From positions 186,001 to 250,000 of the forward strand of contig CBDDDW010000029.1 in assembly GCA_965226805.1 (NCBI GenBank): a stretch of 64,000 nt of DNA. Reading direction: 5' to 3'. Source of the DNA: CBDDDW01 sp965226805 (GTDB taxonomy: Bacteria > Chloroflexota > Dehalococcoidia > Lucifugimonadales > JAGWBF01). Position 1 is the stretch's first letter, and every line of letters starts with the position of its first letter. Under the pieces are notes generated by a model, which searched no databases, was not told where the DNA came from, and saw only the letters and a list, made by a program, of their open reading frames with translations. This document shows positions 17,773 to 27,067 of the stretch, piece by piece. Position numbers and translations under genes: made by a program.

Positions 17773-18231
17773 TTACTCCGAGAGGCTTGGAGCCCCGGCG
17801 GTCTTGGCGCCCTCGGGGGAGCAATTGATGCACCAGCCGTAGAAGTCCACACGCTGGGACGCTATCTCGAAGTCACCCTTCTCCGCTAGCTCTTCACGTA
17901 GCCGTTCTATCTTGTCCTGGCCGATATCGGAGTCGACAACCATGCCGCAGGATACGCACACCAGGTTGGCATGGGGCGCTAGATTGGCGTCGTACCTGGA
18001 CAGCTTCTGGAAGGGCAACTCTTGCACGAGGCCTTTGTCTTGCAACAGGGATAAAGTCGAATAGACGGTTGCCAGTGTCAAGAAAGGGAAGGTCTTGCTC
18101 ACCCGCTCGTGAATTAGCTGCACCGAGGGATGGTCACTGGAGCTGACCACTATGTCGGCGATGGCCAGGCGCTGCGGGGTGAGCCGCAAGCCGTAGCGCT
18201 TCAACCGTACGGCCAGGTAACTCTGGGTCAA
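17773..18231 (-). CDS. Fur/PerR family metal-dependent repressor
   Basis: 152 residues from a TTG at 18231, chosen because AGGAGG lies seven bases upstream and the protein then starts at the usual place (TQSYLAVRLKRYGLRLTPQR). The winged helix is at about 10-80. Two CxxC pairs, CVSC and CINC, form the structural zinc site. RYDANLAPHANLVC resembles the PerR regulatory metal site, including the His that is oxidised in PerR. It is more like PerR than Fur or Zur, but this is not certain. It is convergent with the STAND gene. Confidence 0.85.
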   Translation of the reverse strand: MTQSYLAVRLKRYGLRLTPQRLAIADIVVSSSDHPSVQLIHERVSKTFPFLTLATVYSTLSLLQDKGLVQELPFQKLSRYDANLAPHANLVCVSCGMVVDSDIGQDKIERLREELAEKGDFEIASQRVDFYGWCINCSPEGAKTAGAPSLSE

Positions 18232-18383
18232 GGTCTTGCCTCCTGGGCTTTCAGTGTATCCTGGGAAAGCGCTCTCAATGTGATGTCGCTGCCTTCCTGG
18301 CACATCCGAGATTTTCCTTATCTCCCTTTGGTCCCCGCTAACAGTGTCGGGTTCGACGCGCCTGTGTAACGCGACAGCCGGAC

Positions 18384-19409
18384 CTACCCACCCAGCACGA
18401 CACCGGTAAAATACGGAGCTATTTTACGATAAACCTGGACCCGGTGGCGACATGTTTCGACTACAAATAGTCGACCTTCACCGTCAACATCCAGCGCAAT
18501 CGGACCCCAGAACAGCTTCTCGCGTTCCATCCCCTGGGCGACCTCCCGCCGCTTCCATAGGTCCGGGGCAGAGTCCAGCTTGTCTTTTCCCCACTTGGAC
18601 ATGGTGGCGTCACCCACCATCTTGGTAATGAATTCGCCGCCCGGGCCAAACACCTGCACACGGTCGTTGCCCCAGTCGGTAACGTATACGATGCCGGCAT
18701 CGTCTACCGCGACACCCGTGGGCCGGCTCAGCTCTCCGTCGCCGTTCCCGGGAGAGCCGATCTTCATCAGGAACCGGCCGTCTGACGAAAATTTTTGGAT
18801 GCGATCGTTCCGCCAGTCCGCTACATAGACGTCGCCCTGCTTATCGATGTCTACTCCCCAGGGCATGTCCAGTTCGCCGTCTCCGCTCCCCTTCTCGCCC
18901 CATTTCGCGAGAAATTCGCCGTCCACAGTGAACTTCTGTATGCGGCTGTTGAAGGTATCCACTACGAGAAGGTTGTCCTCGCCATCGAAGGCGAGACCCG
19001 ATGGATGGTCCAGCTCCCCATCCCCATCTCCGCGGGTCCCCCATCTCCCGACCCAACCACCGTCCTTGGTGAATATGGAGATGCTGTGAAGCTCCTCATC
19101 CGATACGTACACGTTGCCTTCCCGGTCGAGGGCCAGGGACGAAGGCCACACCATGGAGCCGTCTGTTTCCAGCGCCTCCACAACGGTGCCGCACCCTCTG
19201 CCAAACTCCGAAATGTAATGTTCTTCCAAAGTGATGGCGGAGATCCGCTTGCCCTGAGGTTGGAAGGGATAGCCGCGACTCAGCACGTACAGAAGGTCTC
19301 CCTCGCCGCGGACCACGGACACGGGAATCCGGAGGCCATCCCCGGCTACCTCTGAGCGCCCCATGGTATAGCTGTACTGGAAGGTCACATCGGAAGTTTG
19401 AGTAGTCAT
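18384..19409 (-). CDS. NHL-repeat beta-propeller protein
   Basis: 341 residues with at least five NHL repeats of about 47 residues, with the blocks GDGELDHPSGLAFDGEDNLL, GDGELDMPWGVDIDKQGDVY and GDGELSRPTGVAVDDAGIVY. These blades form a propeller often used for binding protein or other ligands. No signal peptide is seen. Similar repeats also occur in peptidylglycine lyases and in stand-alone scaffold proteins. Function not predictable. Confidence 0.88.
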   Translation of the reverse strand: MTTQTSDVTFQYSYTMGRSEVAGDGLRIPVSVVRGEGDLLYVLSRGYPFQPQGKRISAITLEEHYISEFGRGCGTVVEALETDGSMVWPSSLALDREGNVYVSDEELHSISIFTKDGGWVGRWGTRGDGDGELDHPSGLAFDGEDNLLVVDTFNSRIQKFTVDGEFLAKWGEKGSGDGELDMPWGVDIDKQGDVYVADWRNDRIQKFSSDGRFLMKIGSPGNGDGELSRPTGVAVDDAGIVYVTDWGNDRVQVFGPGGEFITKMVGDATMSKWGKDKLDSAPDLWKRREVAQGMEREKLFWGPIALDVDGEGRLFVVETCRHRVQVYRKIAPYFTGVVLGG

Positions 19410-19441
19410 GTCATGCAGACCTCGAAAGCCTCAGGTTCTGT

Positions 19442-19633
19442 TACAGTGTGCTGAAAACCCTGTCCGACCATCCCCCTGACCCCCTTCCCTTCGGCAGGCT
19501 CAGGACATGCCTGGCCAGGAAGGGGGAAGGATTTGCATCTGAGGGACACCCCTTCGGCTAGCTCAGGGCAGGCTCTCAGACTCCCGGCAGAGGGGGAAGC
19601 CCCTCTGCACTTCCCTTCTTCATCAGCCTCCTA
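19442..19633 (-). mobile_element. Second miniature-element family, copy C
   Basis: About 192 bp, inverted relative to copies A and B, in the gap between the NHL gene and the DUF1501 gene. The ends TACAGTGTGCTGAAAACC and the complement of TTCATCAGCCTCCTA match the family. It is the most divergent copy, with extra bases in the hairpin region near 19555-19600. Confidence 0.65.
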
Positions 19634-19662
19634 AAACGCCCATTCGCGTGTCCCTTGGAACA

Positions 19663-20802
19663 TCAGGCCCGGAAAAAGTCCATCTGCTCGAACGCGCCTC
19701 CCACTATGGGCAGGGGGTCCAGGCCCATCCAACCCTCCAGGAGGGAGGCGTACATCCCCCGGAAATCGTTGTTGAACTTCAGATCTCCCTCGTCTAGATT
19801 CTCAGCCTTCAGGGATGGGTACTCTCCGTAGAGGCCTCCCTTCACCGAGTCGCCGATGATAAAGGAGATACCTCCAGCGCCATGGTCCGTTCCCGAGCCA
19901 TTGTCATGGACCCGCCTGCCAAACTCCGTGAACAGGAGAACAACAACGTCTTCGCCGGCGTCGTGCTCCTTGAGGTCATCGTAGAAGTCGCGCACTGCTT
20001 TGGAGGTGTCGCTCAGCAGCTTGACATGGGCCGCCATCTGCCCGGCGTGGGTATCGAAGCTGTTGTAGGGAGCAGTTGTGTAGAGTACCCTGGTCCCCAG
20101 GCCGGCCAGGTGGACCTGGGCTATGTTCCGCATGTATTGGGCCACCGAGCCAGTCCCGTACTCGACCGTGGAGGCGTACTGTCCGGGCGCAGTGCTGAGG
20201 ATGTCGGCCCCATTCAGGGCATCCATCCCAGTTTGAGACAGGTAGTCCATAACCGCGCCGCGCCCCATCATTGGGGAGTAAATGCTGGAGAACACCTCCA
20301 GGGCCTCGGACCGCTGGTCTTCGGCCTGTATGCCGGTGAGAACGCCGTAGGTCTCCAGGTTTCCGACCGAAGCGACGGGAACGCCGGGGGCGGCCAGGGC
20401 CCTCGGCAGCCCCCGGCCGAAGTTTACCCCTGTGAGCACATTCTCCTTGTTGGGGTCTAGATGCTGGATAGCTCTGCCCAGCCAGCCCTCGTCGCCCACC
20501 TTCTCCGGCTCGCACGTGTGCCAGATGTCCATGGAACGAAAATGGGACCTGTTTGGGTTGGGGTAGCCGATGCCCTGAATGATAGCTACCTTCCCCTCGT
20601 CGTAGAGATTCTTTATCGGCGCCATGACGGGATTGAAGCCGAGGTAGTCATTAATGGGCAACACCTCGTCCGGATTGATCCTGCATACGGGCCTGTTGTC
20701 CACGTAAGCTGGGTCGCCGTAGGGCACTATGGTGTTCAGGGCGTCGTTGCCTCCCGACAGCTGAAGCACGACGAGAACAGGGTCGTTGGTCGACGATGTC
20801 AT
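19663..20802 (-). CDS. DUF1501 domain protein
   Basis: 379 residues covering the DUF1501 domain, an alkaline-phosphatase-superfamily fold. The opening VLVVLQLSGGNDALNTIVPY is the family N-terminal block. TAPYNSFDTHAGQ, VVVLLFTEFGRRVHDNGSGTDHGAGG and the closing segment hold the Asp/His/Glu residues expected for metals. Most relatives start with a Tat signal; this one does not, so it would be cytoplasmic unless a longer start is missed. It lies 16 bp after a DUF1800 gene, the usual partner. Biochemical role unknown. Confidence 0.88.
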   Translation of the reverse strand: MTSSTNDPVLVVLQLSGGNDALNTIVPYGDPAYVDNRPVCRINPDEVLPINDYLGFNPVMAPIKNLYDEGKVAIIQGIGYPNPNRSHFRSMDIWHTCEPEKVGDEGWLGRAIQHLDPNKENVLTGVNFGRGLPRALAAPGVPVASVGNLETYGVLTGIQAEDQRSEALEVFSSIYSPMMGRGAVMDYLSQTGMDALNGADILSTAPGQYASTVEYGTGSVAQYMRNIAQVHLAGLGTRVLYTTAPYNSFDTHAGQMAAHVKLLSDTSKAVRDFYDDLKEHDAGEDVVVLLFTEFGRRVHDNGSGTDHGAGGISFIIGDSVKGGLYGEYPSLKAENLDEGDLKFNNDFRGMYASLLEGWMGLDPLPIVGGAFEQMDFFRA

Positions 20803-20818
20803 GGTAACCCTCCTGGCC

Positions 20819-22225
20819 TCAGGCGAACTGATATTCCTGGGTGGCTACGATTAGCTGAAGCACCTGCCCCACACGCTGGTCGAAATTCTTCGAAGAAGTG
20901 AGCAGCTGGCCCCCCTTCTGGGCGTGAGCGATTAGCTTCCTGCGGGTCTCTTCTGCCAGCACATACCCGCCCAACATCTCCAGACAGCCGTCTACGAGTC
21001 GCTCCGCCGATAGCGCCTTGTTTTCGGCCTTAAACCTGCCGATGATGTCCCGGACCCCGGGAAGGTCCACGTTGCCCAGGTGGTCGGCGGTAAAGTTGAT
21101 CCGCTCCACCAGCGTACCGCTATCGATCCACTCCCTTCCCGTGTGCCAACCTTCTACGGTTGGGGGGTTGAGCAGGTCCTGGCCCATGAAGGTGATCACC
21201 TGGGCCACATGGTTCAACCCTGACTTTGGAGACGTGTAGTCACGGACCAGGCGCATTGTGTTGACGACCACCTCGGTCGGGCTCTTTACCTTGGCGAACC
21301 GGGCCCGCTTGAAGGAGTCGGAATTGAAGAGGACCCTTAGCATGGACCGAATATCGTAGTTGGACCTGAAGTACTCATCCTCCAGTGCTTTGATCGCCGC
21401 TGGGTCATGGGGCGCGGCGCCCTGCCAGGCCGGTACCTGGGGCTCATCGGCCACAAAGAAATTGTACATGTGGCGGGAGATGAACCTGGCGGTGGCAGGC
21501 TGCTTGGCGACGATGCCAATTACGTCTTCTCCGTTCCACCGGCCGGTCTCGCCCTGGAAGGTCTTCTCGCAATCGTCGTGGTCATCCGGGTTGTAGACGA
21601 ACCGGGACTCATACTGGCCGTATGGGTATCTGGGTATGGCGTTGGTAATGGTCCAGCCGGTGAAAGCGCGGGCGCAGGCCTTGACGTCGTCCTCAGTGTA
21701 GTTGGGATGCCCGTCCATCCCCACACCCATGGAAAACAGCTCGAGAAGCTCTCGGCCGTAGTTCTCGTTGATGGCTCCAGTGTGGCTCATACAGTTGTCC
21801 AGGAAGAAGACCATGGCGGGGTCCCGGGACAGCTCCAGAAGCAGCTCCGGGAAGCTTCCCAGCCCAAGTCGCCGGAACATGTCCAGCTGAATCTGCTGCT
21901 GCATGCTATGGTCGCACTTGGCGTGGCCGGTGCAAAGGATGCCGTGCCAGAATAGGGCGATCTTCTCCTCCAGGGGCCGCCGGGTGTTTATCATTCGGTA
22001 AGTCCAGAGGTCCTGGACGTCCCAGACGGTCCTCAACTCCTTCCACTCGACGTAGTAACGCTCCAAGATATCCATGTCCAGTTCCGGCTGCTCTTCGGGG
22101 TGCAGCAGCTCCTCCACCGTGGCCTCGTATCCCTTGGCAGCCCGGGATTCCAGCTCTTCGTACGTCGCTCCGAATCCAGCTCGACGCATCAGATGGGCCA
22201 TGAGACCTAGGTCTTCATTTGACAT
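20819..22225 (-). CDS. DUF1800 domain protein
   Basis: 468 residues from the ATG at 22225 (GGAGGAG just upstream). Family blocks are clear: HLMRRAGFGATYEELE, EKIALFWHGILCTG, NENYGRELLELFSMGVG, ACARAFTGWTI and NPPTVEGWHTGREWIDS. DUF1800 and DUF1501 genes occur together in many bacteria, as here, probably as one operon. No Tat or Sec signal is visible, which is unusual for the pair. Function of the family is unknown. Confidence 0.88.
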   Translation of the reverse strand: MSNEDLGLMAHLMRRAGFGATYEELESRAAKGYEATVEELLHPEEQPELDMDILERYYVEWKELRTVWDVQDLWTYRMINTRRPLEEKIALFWHGILCTGHAKCDHSMQQQIQLDMFRRLGLGSFPELLLELSRDPAMVFFLDNCMSHTGAINENYGRELLELFSMGVGMDGHPNYTEDDVKACARAFTGWTITNAIPRYPYGQYESRFVYNPDDHDDCEKTFQGETGRWNGEDVIGIVAKQPATARFISRHMYNFFVADEPQVPAWQGAAPHDPAAIKALEDEYFRSNYDIRSMLRVLFNSDSFKRARFAKVKSPTEVVVNTMRLVRDYTSPKSGLNHVAQVITFMGQDLLNPPTVEGWHTGREWIDSGTLVERINFTADHLGNVDLPGVRDIIGRFKAENKALSAERLVDGCLEMLGGYVLAEETRRKLIAHAQKGGQLLTSSKNFDQRVGQVLQLIVATQEYQFA

Positions 22226-22396
22226 ACTCTCCTCCGTGGAACCCCTCAAACACCTGGGCCAATATCTTATCGGCCCGAGTCCGGAGCTCTCTGCTGTGTC
22301 GATCCAATATTGTCAAGGCGGGATGGTGCGCCTGGTAGGCCAGCTGTTAGAATCGTCCGACGGGCACATGTTGCACGTCATAATGATTCTTAGTAG

Positions 22397-22426
22397 ATAT
22401 TACCCTCGCCTGGACGTGCTCGTCAA
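22397..22426 (-). promoter_or_regulatory. Possible promoter of the DUF1800-DUF1501 operon
   Basis: On the minus strand: TTGACG (22421-22426, 5/6), 18-bp spacer, TAATAT (22397-22402). The leader to the start at 22225 would be about 165 bases. The -10 match is only fair. Confidence 0.4.
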
Positions 22427-22548
22427 TGATTTTCCTACGTTGCTCGCGGCGCACCACTTTGCTACACTGGGTCCGTATTTCGATCAGAGATGAGATCCGT
22501 ATCCGTTTCCCTGAACGGAGCCGGCCCGACCATCTCCCGATTTCATAG

Positions 22549-22731
22549 TTCAGCAGGCTGCGGAAGACAGGGGTGTGCAGAAGGGCGGAGCCCCTTTGCC
22601 GGTCCGCGTTAGGCGGATGAGGGTGTCCCTCAGATATAAGTTTCTCCCCCTTCCTGGCCAGGCATGTCCTGAGCCTGCCGAAGGGAAGAGGGCCAGGGGG
22701 ATGGTCGAAAGAGTTTTTCAGCACCCTGTTA
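22549..22731 (+). mobile_element. Second miniature-element family, copy B
   Basis: About 183 bp, same orientation as copy A and highly similar to it. It ends GCACCCTGTTA directly in front of ATGGAGG, which supplies the ribosome site of the LLM oxidoreductase. It therefore separates that gene from any promoter farther upstream. Confidence 0.75.
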
Positions 22732-22750
22732 GATGGAGGCACGACGCACC

Positions 22751-23596
22751 ATGCGTACCGGAGTTTTTAGTCTGCATACCGGATATTCCATCGACGTAGC
22801 GCTACTCGCGAAGAGGGCCGAGGAGCTTGGCTTCGATACCTTCTGGGCCGCCGAACACCCGATCCTGCCCGTCACTACGACTTCGAAGTTTCTTGGTTAT
22901 TCGGATGAGCCGATTCCAGACGTCTACTCCGACATCGTAGACCCCTTCGTGGCGCTGGCCAGGGCCTCGGGGGTGACAAAAAGGATAAAGCTGGGGACCG
23001 GTATTTGCCTCGTCCCGGAGCACAACCCACTGCTGCTGGCCAAGGAGATCGCCACATTGGACCACTACTCGGGAGGCCGTTTCATATTCGGTGTAGGCGC
23101 CGGCTGGCACAGGGAGGAAACTACGATCATGGGTGGTGACTTCGCCCACCGCTGGACCCAGACCAGGGAAGCAATCGAGGTAATGAAGGAGCTATGGGCG
23201 AGGGACGAAGCCGAGTACCACGGCACCTACTACGACTTTCCGCCGGTCAAGTCCTTCCCTAAGCCGGTACAAAAACCCCACCCACCAATCTTCCTGGGAG
23301 CGGCGGCCCAGGGTGTGTTCAAGAGGACGGTGGAGTGGGGAGACGGCTGGATGCCCGTTCGGTTCAGTCCAGAGCAGGTGAAGCGAGGGCGGGAAACCCT
23401 GGACGAGCTTGCCGTCGCGGCAGGAAGGGACCCCGGCTCGATCGAGATAATCGCCTTTGGGGTGCCCGTAGACCGGGAGGCTCTCAAGGCCTATGAAGAC
23501 GCGGGGGCGGTCGAGGCGGGATTCAGGATACCGACAAGCGGTGAGAAGGAGGCCCTAGCCGAGCTGGAGCGGATAGCCAGAGAGATTCTTAGATAG
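22751..23596 (+). CDS. LLM-class (luciferase-like, F420-type) oxidoreductase
   Basis: 281 residues from the ATG at 22751. TIM-barrel blocks of the bacterial luciferase superfamily are present: GFDTFWAAEHPILP, IKLGTGICLVPEHNPLLLAKE, LDHYSGGRFIFGVGAGWHREE and HPPIFLGAAAQGVFKR. The pattern fits F420-dependent members (TIGR03619-like) that reduce or oxidise varied small molecules. Either F420 or FMN is possible. The aminotransferase follows 40 bp later on the same strand. A second ATG at 22733 lies at the edge of a miniature element and is less likely. Confidence 0.85.
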   Translation: MRTGVFSLHTGYSIDVALLAKRAEELGFDTFWAAEHPILPVTTTSKFLGYSDEPIPDVYSDIVDPFVALARASGVTKRIKLGTGICLVPEHNPLLLAKEIATLDHYSGGRFIFGVGAGWHREETTIMGGDFAHRWTQTREAIEVMKELWARDEAEYHGTYYDFPPVKSFPKPVQKPHPPIFLGAAAQGVFKRTVEWGDGWMPVRFSPEQVKRGRETLDELAVAAGRDPGSIEIIAFGVPVDREALKAYEDAGAVEAGFRIPTSGEKEALAELERIAREILR

Positions 23597-23636
23597 CTCA
23601 GGCGCTGGTCTATCCCCAGTCTTGAGGTAGCATTCG

Positions 23637-24797
23637 ATGGATTTCCTTACTTTAAGAGAGCAAATCCCAGTCTCTCAGAAGATGATCTACGTCAACACCG
23701 GCTGGTCGGGACCCTCCCCCCTTTCGGTGACGTCGGCAATCAAAGAGCGGCTCGACTACGAGATGGAGGAGGGCCCCACAAGCCCTGACGTCTACGCCAG
23801 CGGACGGGAAATCCAGAGCAAAGCCAGGGAGGCTGTGGCTGGACTTCTTAACGCCTCACCCGACGAGATATGCCTCACGAGCAACACCACCGAAGGCCTC
23901 AACATCGTCGTCAACGGGCTCCGGTGGCGAGAAGGCGACGAGATCATCACCTGTAATCTGGAGCACAGCTCCGTGCTCATACCCAGCTATTATCAGCGGC
24001 ACCGCCATGGAGCGGTGGTCAAAGTGCTCCCCATAGCTGCCAACGCCGAGTTGGACATGATCTTGAGCAAGATCGAATCTGCTATCACCGACCGAACCCG
24101 CATGATATTTCTGAGCCACATTCAATATTCGTCAGGCCTCAGGATGCCCGTGAAAGAAATCCGGGAGATGACCAAAGATCGCGGAATCTTGATGCTGCTG
24201 GACGGCGCCCAGACTGCCGGCCACATCCCGCTGGACATGCGGAAGATCGACTGCGATTTCTACTCGATCCCGGGACAGAAATGGCTCTTGGGACCCGAAG
24301 GAGTCGGAGCGCTATATATACGCAAAGACATGATTCCTCAAGTGGAGCCGACGTCGGTGGGAGGAAGGGCTTCCCTGATCCACGACGACCCCTACCGTTT
24401 CGAGGTCAACACCGATTCCATAGATAAGTTTCTCGTCTCTTCAACGAGTTACCCGCTGCGGGCAGGCATGGTGGAGGCAATTAGATTTATCGAGGAGATA
24501 GGGGTTGGGGACATCGAAAAGCGCAATCTCTACCTGGCCCAACATCTGAAGCGAGAGCTTCAGAAGATACCGAGGGTCAAAATACTTTCGCCGATGCCGG
24601 CAGCCAGAGCCTCGGGGCTTGTCTCCTTCACCATAGATGGAGTGGACCCAAAGGCCTTCGTGGAACACCTCTGGAGCCGCCATCGCATAGTCGCCCGGTC
24701 GGTGAACTACCCCCCGTGCGTGCGGGTATCCATACACTTCTTCAACACAAGGCTGGAGGTGAATCACGTCCTGGAGGCGATCCGCAAGCTGAAGTAG
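23637..24797 (+). CDS. Class V aminotransferase / cysteine-desulfurase-like PLP enzyme
   Basis: 386 residues, fold type I PLP enzyme. Visible marks are VNTGWSGPSPLSV near the N-terminus, LTSNTTEGLNIVVNGL, SHIQYSSGLRMPVKEI, LLDGAQTAGHIPLDM with the cofactor Asp, and the Schiff-base Lys in SIPGQKWLLGPEG (about 220). It lacks the Cys loop typical of IscS/SufS desulfurases, so it could be a lyase, an isopenicillin-epimerase-like enzyme or an aminotransferase. It is probably co-transcribed with the LLM gene. Confidence 0.85.
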   Translation: MDFLTLREQIPVSQKMIYVNTGWSGPSPLSVTSAIKERLDYEMEEGPTSPDVYASGREIQSKAREAVAGLLNASPDEICLTSNTTEGLNIVVNGLRWREGDEIITCNLEHSSVLIPSYYQRHRHGAVVKVLPIAANAELDMILSKIESAITDRTRMIFLSHIQYSSGLRMPVKEIREMTKDRGILMLLDGAQTAGHIPLDMRKIDCDFYSIPGQKWLLGPEGVGALYIRKDMIPQVEPTSVGGRASLIHDDPYRFEVNTDSIDKFLVSSTSYPLRAGMVEAIRFIEEIGVGDIEKRNLYLAQHLKRELQKIPRVKILSPMPAARASGLVSFTIDGVDPKAFVEHLWSRHRIVARSVNYPPCVRVSIHFFNTRLEVNHVLEAIRKLK

Positions 24798-24868
24798 GCG
24801 TGACTCAAGCCTCGCCGCGGCCTATGGCTAGATCTCCCCCAAAAACGGTGGGGGCTGCCTATTTTCAG

Positions 24869-26284
24869 TTAGATCGGCGGCCGCCTCAGGTGCCACGGGG
24901 TGTTCTGCTCATAGGCGTAAGCCACCCTCAGGATGGTCCCCTCCTCGAAGGGGCGTCCGGCTATCTGCAGGGAAACAGGCAGGCCCTCCGAAGTGAAGCC
25001 ACAGGGGACCGCCGCCGCGGGAGTGCCGGCCAGATTGAAGGCCCCGGTGAAGCTTCGCACCCCGGAGATGCGTTGGACTGCCTCGTCCTTGCCCTTGATG
25101 CCTGGGCTTTCGGGCAGCTTGGGAGCCGGTGTCGGTGTGGTGGGCATCACCAGCACATCGACTCTCTGGAGCGCGTCCAGTATCTGCTTGCGCAGAAGGG
25201 CCCTCAGCTTCTGGGCCTTGTAATAAGCCTGGGCTGGGGTCAGGATGCCCGTCAGAAGCCGCACCCGCGTGTTATGGTCGTAGTCCTGCGGCCGGGTCTT
25301 GAGCCATTCGTAATGGACGTCAGCGCCCTCCAGGTCCGAGACAGCCCTTGAAAGTGCGCCGGCCTTCTCGGCGAGGGGAAGGGATACATCCTCCAGGATC
25401 GCGCCTACCTCCCCAAGAGCATCCACGGCTTTAAGCACAGCGTCCCGAACCTCTGGGTGAAGGCCGTCGGCATCCATCCTCTCTCTCACCACGCCTACCC
25501 TGATGTTCCTGATGTCTCCATCAAGCGCGTCTCGGTAATCGGGCACGTAGGTCTTCCAGGTATAGGGGTCCTTGGGGTCGTGCCCGGCTATGGCATGAAG
25601 GGTGATGGCGCAGTCCTCCGTGGTGCGGGAGATGGGTCCCACGGCGTCCATAGACCAGCTCACCGGCAGCACTCCATAGCGGCTGACTCTCCCCCATGTA
25701 GGCCTCAGACCCACGAGCCCGCAGTAGGCCGCGGGGATTCGCGTGGAGCCTCCGGTATCCTCCCCCAGGGACGTGGCGCACAGGAAGGCCGCGGTCGCGG
25801 CCGCCGATCCGCTGCTGGAGATGCCGGGGTTGTGGTCCAGATTCCACGGGTTGCGCGGAGTGCCCGCTGGGTGGTAAAAGCTGTCCCCTTTGGCGAACTC
25901 GCTCAAGTTCAGCTTCCCCAACAGCACAGCCCCCGCCTTTTTCAGATTCGTTACCACGGTGGCATCCTCCTCGGGGAAGAAGTCCCAGAGGATCGTGGAC
26001 CCCGCGGTGGTTCGGATTCCCTTGGTGTAGATCTGGTCTTTGACAGACATAGGGATGCCGTGCATGGGCCCCAGGTAGCTGCCCTTAAGGATGGCTCCCT
26101 CAGCTTGCCGTGCGGCATTTAGGGCCTCCTCCCCGCAGACGGTAATGTAGGAGTTCAGTTTGGCGTCAACGCTCTCTATACGCTCTAGATAGGCCTGAGT
26201 GACCTCGACGGGCGAGACCTCTTTACTTTCGATGAGCCCGGAAAGCTTGGAGACCGGAAGGTAGGGTAGGCCGGATGGTTCCAT
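24869..26284 (-). CDS. Amidase-signature family hydrolase (GatA-like)
   Basis: 471 residues with the amidase signature. The catalytic Lys is in MSVKDQIYTKGI (about 80), the cis-Ser in SSSGSAAATAAF and the nucleophile in GEDTGGSTRIPAAYCG. LRPTWGRVSRYGVLP also matches GatA-type proteins. GatA proper would need GatB and GatC nearby; neither is present, so a stand-alone amidase acting on small amides is more likely. It is convergent with the aminotransferase. Confidence 0.88.
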   Translation of the reverse strand: MEPSGLPYLPVSKLSGLIESKEVSPVEVTQAYLERIESVDAKLNSYITVCGEEALNAARQAEGAILKGSYLGPMHGIPMSVKDQIYTKGIRTTAGSTILWDFFPEEDATVVTNLKKAGAVLLGKLNLSEFAKGDSFYHPAGTPRNPWNLDHNPGISSSGSAAATAAFLCATSLGEDTGGSTRIPAAYCGLVGLRPTWGRVSRYGVLPVSWSMDAVGPISRTTEDCAITLHAIAGHDPKDPYTWKTYVPDYRDALDGDIRNIRVGVVRERMDADGLHPEVRDAVLKAVDALGEVGAILEDVSLPLAEKAGALSRAVSDLEGADVHYEWLKTRPQDYDHNTRVRLLTGILTPAQAYYKAQKLRALLRKQILDALQRVDVLVMPTTPTPAPKLPESPGIKGKDEAVQRISGVRSFTGAFNLAGTPAAAVPCGFTSEGLPVSLQIAGRPFEEGTILRVAYAYEQNTPWHLRRPPI

Positions 26285-26666
26285 GGGAGCCCCCTCCTGG
26301 ACGAGAAGCTAGCGACATTTTGTGCTCGCCGTGAGTGGATGTCAACGAACGCATCGGACCGTCCTGCTTGTCGACGGAAGCTTCTTGCCCGCTGCCGTGC
26401 TGAAACGACCGAATTTTTGTAAGACGGGCGTTGAAGCCAGGTGATTAGGAAATTGTACATACACTTTCTACAATGCCCAGAAACGATTGGTCGTCCGCAC
26501 GGCTGGCGTTGGGAATGAAAATATCGTTATCATGGTTATGACGGAGTGTTCGGAAGCCACGCACCTGCGAAGGTCGATAATAGCTGATGGCAACCCAGAT
26601 AAAACCTCCCGTTCCCATGGTGCGGCTGCTCCGAGTGCTGACGGCGTGGGTCCTATGCGGGAGCGG
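26285..26666. other. Intergenic between divergent genes, no gene seen
   Basis: About 380 bp between the amidase (minus) and the lipoprotein (plus). Short open frames exist on both strands but lack ribosome sites and family features. A promoter for the lipoprotein starts at 26667. Confidence 0.5.
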
Positions 26667-26696
26667 TTGGTTACTACGGAACCTCAGGTGTATAAT
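26667..26696 (+). promoter_or_regulatory. Promoter of the lipoprotein gene
   Basis: TTGGTT (26667-26672), 18-bp spacer, TATAAT (26691-26696, perfect). The leader to the start at 26738 is about 35 bases and contains AAGGGAGGAG as ribosome site. Confidence 0.6.
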
Positions 26697-26737
26697 CGGA
26701 ACCACACCTTCTTGAGGACTGCTAAGGGAGGAGTTCT

Positions 26738-27067
26738 TTGACGCGATCACTTGGCCAAGTAGCCCTGATAGCTGCACTGGCGCTCGCACTCGGGCTTGTA
26801 CTGGGCTGCGTTGAAGACACGCCTGTCTCTACCGCGACCCCCACCCCCACCCAGGCGCCGACCCCTACGTCTACCCCGATACCGACACCAACCCCAACCC
26901 CCACCCCCGGGTCAGCGGCAGTGGCCGGGAAGTCGATCACTCTCGAGGAAGTGAAGGACCTGATGGCGGTGGTCCCGGCCCGGTATGAGGCGGTCCTCTT
27001 CACTGACGTGAGCTTTATGCTACAGGACCCCGGCTTAAGGGAGGCCCTCGAGGAGCAAGGCGTGTGA
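26738..27067 (+). CDS. Lipoprotein, N-terminal part of a frameshifted gene
   Basis: 109 residues. It has a hydrophobic signal (about 7-23) ending LGLVLGC, a lipobox with Cys 24, then a Thr-Pro-rich linker (TPTPTQAPTPTSTPIPTPTP), then the start of a globular domain. It ends EEQGV at a TGA. The next frame continues a similar domain from the overlapping GTG at 27064. The downstream product has no signal of its own, so one gene with a frameshift in the GTGTG run near 27062-27066 is likely. Translational coupling of two genes is the alternative. Function unknown. Confidence 0.7.
   Translation: MTRSLGQVALIAALALALGLVLGCVEDTPVSTATPTPTQAPTPTSTPIPTPTPTPTPGSAAVAGKSITLEEVKDLMAVVPARYEAVLFTDVSFMLQDPGLREALEEQGV

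Noticed and set aside
26445..26789. 114-codon minus-strand frame before the lipoprotein gene
   Set aside because: Overlaps the lipoprotein start and its promoter; composition looks random.
26850..26910. Runs of Thr-Pro codons as a tandem DNA repeat
   Set aside because: Codons vary; it is a protein linker, not a DNA repeat of its own.
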